The notes below the pieces were generated by a model, which saw only the letters and a program-made list of their open reading frames with translations, ran no database searches and was not told the DNA's origin. The translations under genes were made by a program, and so were the position numbers. Shown piece by piece: positions 12,295 to 22,100 of a stretch of 64,000 nucleotides of DNA. Source of the DNA: Arctopsyche grandis (Eukaryota; Arthropoda; Insecta; Trichoptera; Hydropsychidae); the NCBI RefSeq assembly GCF_051622035.1, contig NC_135358.1, positions 13,640,001 through 13,704,000 of the forward strand. The letters run 5' to 3'. Numbering within the stretch: position 1 is the first letter of the stretch; the number at the start of each line of letters is the position of its first letter.

Positions 12295-13470
12295 CAGTGA
12301 CGTGGCGTGACTTTTTTAAACAGGGGACTAGGTATGGAAAAAAAACTAAAAACAAAATATATTTTTCATTTCAGGCAACAATAATATAATATGAATTTCA
12401 TATATACATACATACATTCATTTTTTTCATAAATTACACTGTTCAGAGACGAAATATTAATTTTCTTATAAATCTATGCCCAGTGAACACGAATCTGGTA
12501 ATAAAAAATGTTGATTGGATCGAGATTCGGAGATATATGTGTTTTTTAAATCGAAAACAAAAAATTGTGTGGCCAGAACACTATCCCAATAAATATGTTT
12601 CAATAGAAAATACTCAATATAAAATAGTATTAACAGTGGGAAAAAATCGTACTTTTGACTTTTGATTTGAACTGGACGACTACTTAGAGAGATTTGAAAG
12701 CTGAAAAGTACTACAAATGAAAGATAAAATATTCGACTATGGATTCCAATATTCATTTTGAACAGGAAATTGACAGATTTTAAGACATCGACCGAACAAT
12801 ATAAAAAAATCGCGCGATTTAAAAAACACACATGTCTCCGAATCTCGATCCAATCAAAATTTTTTATTACCAGATTCGTGTTCACTGTTATAATCTGTCT
12901 TGAATTATAATAATCTGTCTTTAAGTGATGAGTATAATTTTTAATTTTTGTGCAGAAATAACAGAAATATCCTAAAGTAGTTGATCTTTTTAATAACATT
13001 TTTTTTGGCTTCAAACGTTAATCTTCAATCGATAATGCAACCGATAAACCGATAATCGACCGATAATGCAACATTTCAAAGACTCGTAATTTGTTTCCGT
13101 GCTGATTTGTTCTGAGGGAATCGCTTCGTGAGCAATATGGCAAGGGGACTAGCCTTGCCATATTTGTATTCTCAAGTTCTGTCTAAATGTGTTATTTTAA
13201 CAAAAAAAAAAAAATCGGAATGATATTTGATAGGCACAAATCAAAATATGAATTGAGACTGCAAGGCCGTGCAAGTGAACGACGCGGCGGACCATACAAT
13301 AACAATCCACCACGACGGGTAGGGCCGATTCCGGTATCCGAACTTCGCTAATCTGAGTGAATATTATCAATATAACGATTTGAATTTATTGTTGATATTT
13401 TTAAATTTTAGGTAAAAGATTTTATGGGACTAGCCTAGTCCCTCTGGTCCAATGATGGCACGCCAACAAT
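12295..13470. mobile_element. hAT-like element, about 1.2 kb, with a nested MITE
   Basis: The left end is CAGTGACGTGGCGTGACT. The right end near 13440-13470 (CCAATGATGGCACGCC) is a degraded inverted match. Its right 250 bases align in reverse with 35101-35360, whose end is the intact CAGTGGCGTACCACCATTGG. No transposase remains. A separate MITE interrupts it at 12481-12887. Confidence 0.6.
12481..12887. mobile_element. 407-bp MITE with inverted repeats of about 73 bases
   Basis: The two ends are near-perfect inverted copies for about 73 bases, beginning CAGTGAACACGAATCTGG and differing at only a few positions. The centre is unique AT-rich sequence. The apparent open frames at 12466 and 12483 are two readings of the same inverted arms, not genes. 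A target duplication is not clear. Confidence 0.75.
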
Positions 13471-14752
13471 ATTTGTAGGTACATAATACGTATTACTTTT
13501 TCTTCTTACACCATCACATTCGTTAAATTAACCAAATGAATGATATTTTTGTATTAACGTCTTATAATTCTACACATATGTATGTTTATATGTACATATG
13601 TGTGCATAGACGTATGCAAATATTTTTGTTAATGTGATTCATATTTTTTCTCCATTTTGATTATGCACGATTTCACGTTTTAATCAATGAAAAATATATG
13701 GCTCCTTCAATACGGTTTATTTTGTATCACGTACTAGTGATAAACAAGTATCTAGAACACGTACAAAACAGCACTCGCAAGTACTCCAGATTCGTTTTTT
13801 GTTCAATAATACAAAAATAAAATACTAAATGCAAGTATGCATGTAATATTGTATGCAAAGCTATTATCCTTGGTAGCTTAAGAGACAATAGTGTAGCAAA
13901 GAAATTCAAATTCGTGAGAAGGCATTCAAGCTAAAATCATGTTCACCGTTGTGTCCATTTACCTTAATTTTTAACATTTTTTTATTGTACAGTTAGAATT
14001 TGAAAAACAATCGAAACAAATTTGCGGTTTAAGTACTTACGTATGTATGCAAAATTTCAATGAAATGACCATGAGAGTGCTAAAAAACACTACAAGCAAA
14101 TAGCGTGTTTAAATTAAATCAGTGCAGCAATTACGTTACCTTTTAAATATGTATGACCATATTAGGGTTAAATAAATATGCTCAATTGGTACATACAGAT
14201 ACATATTGCATCTGGAATTTATCTAATTTATTGAGTATTTATTAATACAATATATATTACATACACGTATACTATCCATCATGTATGGTAAAAGCGTAGC
14301 TAAATATCGCTTAAAATGTATAAATATGCGATTTTCAGAACATAAGTTAGAATTGGGTTATTTTTCCATTATTTTAGGAGTAACTTATGAATTTTCTTGA
14401 TGTAACTTGAAAGCAGCAGTAAAAATATTTACCGTATTTGATTTTAGACATTCCTATTTACACGGGAATATGTATGTCTTCTGTTTTAGTAAGTTTTATC
14501 CGATTTTCCAGGGCCGTGGAGTTCGAATGACCTAGGAAAATTTTGACTTGAATTAAATAATTGAAAAAAAATTGTGGATAATTTGTGTAAATTTTATTTT
14601 ATGTAGCAAATATTTTGCGATTCTAATAGGACCCTGATTTCAAGTTCACAGTTTGACTATGCGATTGCTAGTTTTACTTGTTCAATGATACTCGGCCTAG
14701 AGTTTTATAATTTATTACATATACATATCTACATACATATATCCGGAAATCG

Positions 14753-14803
14753 CTTTTATTCAAGATAAGATAATCTTAAAGATTATCTTATCTTGAATAA
14801 AAG
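14753..14803. repeat. 51-bp perfect palindrome
   Basis: Two 25-base arms are exact inverted copies around a single central base at 14778. The left arm starts CTTTTATTCAAGATAAGATA. It is followed directly by a 27-bp tandem repeat. Confidence 0.9.
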
Positions 14804-14880
14804 ACCAGCCAGGTTGACTATTAAAAGTAAAACAACCAGCTTGACTATTAAAAGTAAAACAACCAGCTTGACTATTAAAA
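14804..14880. repeat. 27-bp tandem repeat, about 2.7 units
   Basis: Units carry the core ACCAGCTTGACTATTAAAAG. The first unit has a 4-base insertion (CCAGG in place of C), and the last is truncated. It abuts the 51-bp palindrome. Confidence 0.85.
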
Positions 14881-15342
14881 AATGTTGTCCACTCTCCCTT
14901 TGCAAAATTTTTAAGATTTAAATAAATACGCCGCAGGCGAAAAAACGCTACTTCCGCCTGTGCCATTATTTAGCCTTTAAACTCGTGTGAGGTCACTGAA
15001 TATTTTTTAATCGATATCACCAATGAAAACACGAAATTCATTATATCAATTTTTAAATTTAAAGATTTTATCTAATATCATTTTTTACGCTAGAGCAAAT
15101 CAAGAAACGGGTCGACGATTTTCGAAAATCTTAACAACCCATAATTTTCAACGTAAATATTGTCGCTCATAAAATACGTACAATACTATAGTTTTTGCTA
15201 TTTACTACCATCAAAATTTATAAAAAAATCACGTGGGTTTGTTTCATGTATGTATGTAGTTGGGAAATACTGAAATAAAGTTTTCCTCACATTTATGTAC
15301 ACACGTACATACATATTTCCATCCCCAAATACACAGGCATAC

Positions 15343-15367
15343 AGACACACAGACACACAGACACACA

Positions 15368-15406
<39 letters not shown>
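15343..15406. repeat. (CAGACA)n/(CA)n microsatellite
   Basis: A CAGACA-type run passes into a pure CA dinucleotide tract. Open frames rich in Cys-Val across it are artefacts of the repeat. Confidence 0.95.
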
Positions 15407-15408
<2 letters not shown>

Positions 15409-15436
15409 TTTTTCTAGATCATGAAAACGTGATCAG

Positions 15437-16520
15437 TAGAGACCCGTATTTTGGATATCTATGTTTGTCAATTTTAGCATTTTCATTTTGCATTTTAGCG
15501 TTTTAGGGCATTAAAATGTTAGCATATATTTTTATGAAGAGTTTAATTTAAAATAATAAAAAATATCGATGAATTTTTATAAAATTTATATACCTACATA
15601 CATATATACAATTTAAAGACAATAAAACCATTAAAAAATAATAGAAAAATTCAAAAATATTTTGAAATTTAAATTAGAATAAAAAAAACATGAATATAAA
15701 AATACAAAGACAAAAAATATGAATATAAAGATATAATACCAATTAAAATTGATACATATTTCTACAGATTCTTTTTTGAGATTCGTGCGACAATCGGTAA
15801 CAGTTACATATGTATATTGTATTTACTAAAATACCTTTCAGCATCCACACTATTGACGGGACACCAAATAGATTTTAGAGCGGCACAACCAAACTCTTCA
15901 TATTTAATTTTTGTTGCCATCAATAATAGCAATATATCCGGCGTGGATTCACTTTTTAAATTCTCTATTAATTGTCTAAAAAGTGCTGATATCCTTCCAA
16001 ACATTGAGCCCCTGTTAATACATTAAACAATAGCAGGTTTCTAAAAAACAAAACTGTTTCTTTAATATTAATATTAGATTTTGTACCTGCCATAGATGGA
16101 TTGAATAGTTTACTGAATGTTCGGAGGAATAGATTTGTCTCATTTAGTCTTGAGTGCGAGTCTATGTAGTTTTAAGACGCTTTTTTGAGCAGCCTTTTGT
16201 ATACACAGCTCCAACTGTTTTCTTTTATTTACAGTAGTAGACAAAAGCAGTTGCTTGGTTTCGACAGGAAAAACACCGTATATAGTAAACTGCAAGCTCT
16301 GTTTTATCCCCTCAATTTCTGCACATAATAAATGGGCAAAGGGATAGGAAGACCCTTCTAAATTATCTATTAATTTTATAAATTTTATGCAAATTTCACT
16401 TTTGTTTGTTATTTTAGCATCTATTCGCATATTTTACGAATTTAGCATTTATTAGCATCTATTCCAAATTTTAGCATCAATTAAGCATTAATAGCAAAGC
16501 GCCCAAAATACGGGTCTCTA
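15437..16520 (-). mobile_element. hAT transposon, 1,084 bp deleted copy with 8-bp target duplication, copy 1
   Basis: The ends are inverted copies of TAGAGACCCGTATTTTGG. The exact 8-base duplication GTGATCAG is at 15429-15436 and 16521-16528, diagnostic of hAT insertion. On the minus strand (about 16430-15804) it keeps broken parts of the transposase C-terminus, including CPVNSVDAERYFSKYN, the hAT dimerisation motif. Stops and a frame change split the coding region. A 1,065-bp sister lies at 57053-58117. Confidence 0.9.
15804..16430 (-). pseudogene. hAT transposase remnant (C-terminal part)
   Basis: Two open stretches on the minus strand (16430-16140 and 16004-15804) in different frames read as the C-terminal third of a hAT transposase. 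The second holds the dimerisation motif VNSVDAERYFSKYN. The N-terminal BED finger and the catalytic part are absent, so no active enzyme can be made. Confidence 0.8.
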
Positions 16521-16732
16521 GTGATCAGTAATCGATTTTGAGTTCGAATCAGTCTAAATCTCGAGTTCGAATTTTCGCATGATCACTGTATATGTAGTAA
16601 TTTTATATACAAGTATATATGTAGCAATTTTATATTTAGTAATTTTATATTTAATTTCACTGATATGATCGTAAAATCGTCACCTTATTACATAAATTTA
16701 TTTTCACGTCAAATTTCAACAGTACATAGATT

Positions 16733-16990
16733 AAGGTGACCATTCGTACTGATTTTACCAGGACAGTGCTGCTTTTTTTGTGTATCTGTCCTGGTAAGTC
16801 GTGAGATAAAACCATTACGCTCTTTTATGTAATAGAATTTTTTATATAATACATAGATGGATAAATATGCAAATTCTTCGGCGAAAATGATGTCTCCTGC
16901 AAAAATATTGGGAAATTAGTCAAATGTTGTTTCAGGAACAAATGCACCAGCCGAAGGATTTTTACTTTGATGGACAATATATAATAGTAT
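16733..16990 (+). mobile_element. Second copy of the hAT relic family
   Basis: It begins with a GGTGACCA-type end and the hairpin ACCAGGACAG/CTGTCCTGGT. About 130 bases later the same remnant reading NAPAE appears. It aligns along its length with 1160-1380 but is more decayed. It stops at the Helitron-like fragment starting near 16990. Confidence 0.5.
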
Positions 16991-17056
16991 TAGCTGAACT
17001 CGGCATGCGTTGCAATGCCAGAATAAGGCATGCAATTCCTGTTCTCGTTCCCGTTG
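16990..17056 (-). mobile_element. Helitron-like repeat, terminal fragment
   Basis: Only the AGCTGAACTCGGCATGCG end and the start of the CCCGTT-rich part are present. It then changes to unrelated sequence containing a TATTTTCACTAGTGAAAATA palindrome. Confidence 0.5.
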
Positions 17057-17692
17057 CGTATGTGAAAATATATTTTCACTAGTGAAAATATATTTATACC
17101 AATTCAAAGAGTGAAAATGTATCAAACAATGGATTTACAACGTTTAACTCTATAAATTTAACCGTAATAATCCAATCTTAAATGAATAAGGCCAATCCTT
17201 ACCTAACCTAACCTATCCTAACCCTTAAATAATACCAACCCTAACAATCTAATCTTAAATGAATAAAACCAACCCTGAAAATGTAACTGGTTATGATTAG
17301 TCACCGGAGCCTGAGGGGGCCGTGTATTGTTCAAAGGTTGTAAATGCATTGTTAAAGGTTTGCGGAACAATGGATAGCACTGTGACTATCCTACCTCTAG
17401 TTATGATTTCACTGAAACCTCAGTGAAAATATATTTACATTTGAAATATAATTTCACTGTAACACAGCGGTTTCCAAACTTTATGCTACTATGCCTCCCT
17501 AAAAAAAACTTTTTTTTCCGCGCCTTTTATTTTTTAATAGATATAATAATATAGAGACGTTTTAAATAATGAACCTTTATTTTAAAAAAAAAATACTGAA
17601 CACTACAATAGACAGAATAATAAAAAGGTTTTGCTATAACATAAATTTATACGAACACGTATATTTATTTTTATATTAAATTACTAATTAAA

Positions 17693-17850
17693 CTATTTAT
17701 TGGCACAAAGTTTATCAAATCCTGGGGGCAATATGGAGAGTGCCACTCGTAACTCCTTTTCGACTATTAACCTGGTTCGATATTTGGTTTTCATTGCAGC
17801 TAGTGCCGAAAAGCCCGTTTCGCATAAATAAGACGTTACAAACAGTGCCG
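17693..17850 (-). pseudogene. ZBED5/FAM200-type hAT transposase C-terminus, truncated by insertion
   Basis: On the minus strand the frame gives a Cys-Glu-Thr-Gly-Phe-Ser-Ala-Leu motif, then KTKYRTRL and a leucine-rich stretch, as at the C-terminus of this hAT clade. Upstream coding sequence is absent because the nested element starts at 17892 and only about 80 bases of hAT sequence remain on its other side. Confidence 0.75.
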
Positions 17851-17891
17851 GCCGGCCCAATGGCGCCCTCGGGCAATTTTTTCTAAGCACC

Positions 17892-18600
17892 CTGGCCGCG
17901 CACTAGGCAGCCAATCCCACATACGGTGGTTAATTGGAGCCCGCGCACTAGGCAGCCAAGAATTCCTGGCTGCGGCAGCCAATAGATCGCGTACGATTGC
18001 ACGGCAGCCAGCTGGCTGCATGCAGCCAGAGCCTGCAAGGTAGAATGTATGTGGCTAGTATGTGGCTGCCTTCAGTCTCCGCGCACTTGACGTAGCAGCC
18101 AGAAGTTTTACGCCGCGGATAGCGAATAGAATCCCAGAGACTGTGTGACCTTTCAAGGATTATCTGTAACGGATATCTGTTCACGGATTAAATCGTAAGG
18201 CAATATGGGATATGTCTTCAGAAGAATATAGTGATCGAGATGTGAAAAGACGAAGATGGTAGGAAATCACAAATACAAAGTGTGAGGAAAGCTTGTTTTT
18301 ATTAATCTTACATATATGTTTACCATCGATGGCACCAATGCAATTGGGAAAATTTGCATTTTTATTGAAACCATTTGCTATCTCAATCCATCTTTCTCCA
18401 TTCAATTCTGGAAACGCTGTTTGTTTGAATGAATGAATCCAAAATCTTCTCTTTGCTTTGCGTTTCTTACGAAACAAGAGGTAAATAATTGTTTCTTCTA
18501 CGCTTGACGGAAAGGTGACTACTGGCCGTCGACTCTGGCTGCCGAAACTGGCTGCTCAATATTTTGACTGCGGCAGCCTGGCTGCCTAGTGCGCGGCCAG
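17892..18600 (-). mobile_element. PIF/Harbinger-like element nested inside a hAT copy
   Basis: Its inverted ends start CTGGCCGCGCACTAGGCAGC at 17892 and 18600. A partial extra copy of the end lies at about 17940. On the minus strand 18477-18181 holds a transposase fragment with FPNCIGAIDGKHI, the first-aspartate block of DDE_Tnp_4 (Harbinger) enzymes. The remaining catalytic blocks are missing. The usual 3-base target duplication cannot be read with confidence. Confidence 0.75.
18181..18477 (-). pseudogene. Harbinger-type transposase fragment
   Basis: This is a 98-residue open frame with a family-like pre-catalytic region (RFWIHSFKQTAFPELNGERW) and the FPNCIGAIDGKHI block. It then runs out of recognisable sequence. 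Later Asp/Glu catalytic residues are absent, so it is a fragment. Confidence 0.75.
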
Positions 18601-18689
18601 CCTTAGAAAATTATTTTTTTATTAAAAAGTTTTGGCGCCTCCCCTGGCAGTAGTCCGCGCCTCCCAGTTTGGAAGCCGCTGCTGTAACA

Positions 18690-18991
18690 TATATGTACAT
18701 ACGTAATTTTTTAAAACTTTTATCACGTAGATCTGTGTATTATTTCTAAAATAAAACATTTGAATAAATTCAAGTTCACTGCCATCTATGAAAATACTTT
18801 AAAACTAATATAAAAATGCAATAGTTTAAAAAATAGTTGCTAGTCGCGCAAGCGGCGCTAAATTTGACAGTTGGTTTCGCAAAGTGGGGGGGCGCGGCTG
18901 AGCATCGAGTCATTGAGATTCAGTTAGATGTAAGTTGTTGGCGAGTGCAGTCGGGATCGAAGCGCGCGAAGAAGAAGATCGGCGATTCGCC
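18690..18991 (+). promoter_or_regulatory. Probable promoter and 5' leader of ABHD2
   Basis: About 150 bases before the ABHD2 start codon are clearly GC-richer than the surroundings (about 18835-18990) and continue into the GC-rich exon 1. An initiator-like TTCAGTT lies near 18920. No convincing TATA box was seen. The segment starts directly at the target-site duplication of the hAT element at 17465-18681, so that insertion lies within about 300 bases of the start codon. Confidence 0.45.
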
Positions 18992-19146
18992 ATGTCGCCG
19001 GTCGTCTTGGCGGTGGTGGCCGTCATCCTCTGCGTTCTCTTCAGGATCCTGAACGTCAACAGCCAAGCGCACAAACCCCTCCTGCACGCCCGCGATCGCA
19101 ACTTCCTCGAGACCCTGGTCCACATCGCGCCTATGCTCGGACAACA
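18992..19146 (+). other. ABHD2: ABHD2 coding exon 1, isolated 28.5 kb upstream
   Basis: This exon encodes 51 residues plus two bases of a Gln codon, ending at a strong donor (CA, then GTAAGT). The two bases complete a CAA codon with the first base of the exon at 47647. The join gives Gln-Tyr-Val-Pro-Thr where human ABHD2, as I recall it, has Glu-Tyr-Ile-Pro-Pro. The order of features (hydrophobic anchor, basic and polar linker, then a cluster like human LLKSCPLLTKE) fits the ABHD2 N-terminus. An upstream in-frame ATG at 18935 would add 19 residues, but that extension has no family resemblance. Confidence 0.85.
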
Positions 19147-22100
19147 GTAAGTCTCCCCAACCGCACCCTCGCCACCCACCACCCACCACCCACCACCCAA
19201 CCACCCCACACCCAACCACCCCACACCCACTTTTCATTCATCCCGCTCTGCTTGCTTTCGATCTGCCCTCTACACGTCTGTACACATCCGAATAGCCTCA
19301 GTACGACGAACTCTGACATTTCATCTATGAAATGTATCATTTTCATGTACTAATTGTATATTTTTCTTAGCTTTAGACGTGTCCGAGACGTATACTTACG
19401 AGCACTTGTGCAATTTTCATGCGACCTTTAAGTTTTTGCTTAAATGCGTTCAGTTTGTGCAATTCTACGACATAACCTTAAATTGTCGAATTGCTATTTG
19501 GTGCAGCTCTCATAGAAGCTATGAAATTAACGTCTCGTGATGAGACGTTCACTGAACGTTCGTTGTTCTTTGTTACGATATATTATATGTAAACGATTTC
19601 AAATCATAATATGCAAATACTATATGGAGTATTTATATAATTGTACGAAATATCACATACGTGCTGTATATGATCTCTCGTAGAACCTACGAGAGACGAA
19701 TAAATCGATTCGTTTTTTGAGAATCCTTTGTCAAATGGGATCATATTGGCAAAAATGAACAAAGCTTCACATATGGTAGGTACATATCGAGGCGGATCGG
19801 TCCGTTATTTAACAATGTTTTGAATCCTCGAAAGACAATGACACACAACTAGGATTACCCGATCAATGGTATTGAAGACTTTCTGTTGACATCAAGTTGC
19901 TAGTCTCTAAGAAAACTACTATGGCAAACAAATGGGTACATATCTGTCGATTGGTATGCAGGAAAATCTCTTCGTGTATGTCCACCTTAAGATTGCTATT
20001 TAAAAATATGGTATTTGAATATATTTAAGCTGTTTCATTGTTTGTAAATATGTATGTTCATACTGTTTTTTTTATACAGCGAGGTGAGATCAAATAAACG
20101 ACATTTTAAACACACATGCTAGATCTATGTTTATAATAAAATGTATTTAAATATGCTGAAATTGCCCCTCTCGTTTATACTTCTGCAAGAACAAAGGTTT
20201 ATTTTTAGAAATTCAATATTTTAATGATGGCACTTTGAATTACTTTAAAATTTCGTTCCATGTATGCCAATAGGTATATAAAAATCGGTGTTTGTCTGTC
20301 TATCACGTATGCGTTTCTATACCATTCAACCGATTGCGATGAAACTTACATAAGTTATTGTATGCATGCCCACGATGGTTTCTGTAAAAAAATCGCCCAA
20401 AAACGGGAATTACATGCGTTATTGTGGCATTACAACGAATGCTGGGTTCAGCTAGTGCAGTATAAATGTTTCAGTTTATATTTTAGAGGAAATTTTCTTT
20501 GTACGGAGCACAATATGTTGATTACTATGTAGATTCATGTACATATGCACATAAGAATTATGGATATTTGATTTAAAATTTTCATTTTTATGTGCTTACA
20601 CTTATTTTATTTTGCATTAGAAATCTCTAGTGTTTTTTTTATGTTTAAATTGTATATTTTAAAATTAATTAATAACAAAAAAAAATCATAAAGAGTCATA
20701 TTTGAATTTTATTTATGCATTGTTTCAGACAAATCAGACGAAAATACATTTTTCCAAAATGGTGCATACAATGCAGAATGTCGTAGTTACATGAACATAA
20801 TTTAAGAAACGCTGATATGCGTATTGATAAGTGTGTTTACTTATTTTTTGTAGAGTTCAAGCACTAATTATTTTACATATAATATTCAAAATTAAAAAAA
20901 AATTGGTTCATATTTTGTTGAATTCAAACAAAACATTGATTAGATAATAGCACTGTGAATATTATTTGAGGAATCTTCCTATATGCCGAAGGCGTAAAGA
21001 AAGCGGTATTTTCTCCCACGTTTGTGTACTTCTAATATTTAAATGTTCACCGCTTCAAGTTGGCACAAAATCTCTGTATTATTCTTTCATTCATGATATT
21101 CGTTGTGGCGAACGTACATATTGAGAACACGCAATCTTCAAATTATAATAGAACAGTTCAAATATTTACTTCGGTCGAATACGTATTTAAGTGATTGCGT
21201 AGGCTCGTCCGCAAAATTGGAAACGAAATCTTCAATTTGCTTTTGCGATAATCGCGAGCACTTTCAGAATCTGTAATTCAATTAGAATTCGTCTTTTCGG
21301 CGGGAACGACTGCTAAAAGCGAATTTATTTGCCTAGGGAAACTTTTAGCATTATTCAGCAATGGTCTGAAAGTCGAGTCATATTTTATAATCTACTACAC
21401 TTCGGTGACTCGATTTGTCTGTATAGAATATTTTATGTATACATTATACATGTACGTTTTTTCTCAAGTATGTAAATAAACATAAATGCCAAGCTGGATA
21501 ATCTAAAGCTGGCTACGTATCAGGGTTGTCCACAAGCCATCCTATCCATTATAAAGTACATACATTACCGTCGCAGAAGTCATTACAGTGCGCGACTCAC
21601 ACCGGCAGTAAAAATTACTATTTTTATTGTTCATTAATACATAAGTTGTATCAATCGATTTTTAAAGTGAAAATTGTAAAGTGACTATTAGCCAGCGGCA
21701 TAGCTCGGTGGTTGCGCTAATGCCAATCACTGAGAGGTTCCCGGGTTCAAGCCCTGGATTGACCTCGATACTTTAGTATTTGGATATTTGTGACTCCAAG
21801 TCGATCGTTTCCTTTTTATATGGTTTAATTGTTGAAACTGTTCATCATCAATTTGGCAAAACCATCCTGCGCTCTAAATAACCACTGAGCATGATTTCAA
21901 ATTTATAAACTATAAACATATATATACGTATAAATTTCATACCATAGCTGTCGCCCAGGGGAAACCCGTAATGGCATCGTCAAATATAAAATTAGTAGAA
22001 GTGATGTATGCCGAGTTGGTTTAGGGCGAAAACACACAGAGAGGCACGTGGCACTTGTTTTTTTTTTTTAGTTCTCGTGGCTTCCAACTGAGAAGTGCGT

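Larger units (their letters stand above)
7384..17464. other. Intergenic region between the divergent defence-protein and ABHD2 genes
   Basis: It holds the elements listed separately: MITE 7587, SINE 8867, TIR element 10109, hAT-like 12295, a palindrome at 14753 and hAT 15437. Between these I see AT-rich sequence, simple repeats and no recognisable coding exon. Confidence 0.55.
17465..18681 (-). mobile_element. hAT element with 8-bp target duplication, 310 bp upstream of ABHD2
   Basis: The ends are inverted CAGCGGTTTCCAAACT / CAGCGGCTTCCAAACT. The exact octamer CTGTAACA flanks it at 17457-17464 and 18682-18689. On the minus strand about 17890-17693 reads SYLCETGFSALAAMKTKYRTRL, the C-terminal motif of ZBED5/FAM200-type hAT transposases. 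A PIF/Harbinger-like element interrupts it at 17892-18600. Confidence 0.9.

Noticed and set aside
12466-13014. 182-residue minus-strand open frame
   Set aside because: It runs through the inverted arms of the MITE at 12481-12887 and AT-rich hAT sequence. No domain is present, and part of the same peptide appears on the other strand because of the inverted repeat.
15198-15404. Cys-Val-rich 68-residue frame
   Set aside because: Translation of the CA/CAGACA microsatellite.
18910-19237. Minus-strand open frames of 105-106 residues overlapping ABHD2 exon 1
   Set aside because: They are shadows of the GC-rich exon and of the CCACCCACC-type repeat after it. Their composition (Gly, Trp, Val runs) follows the repeat.
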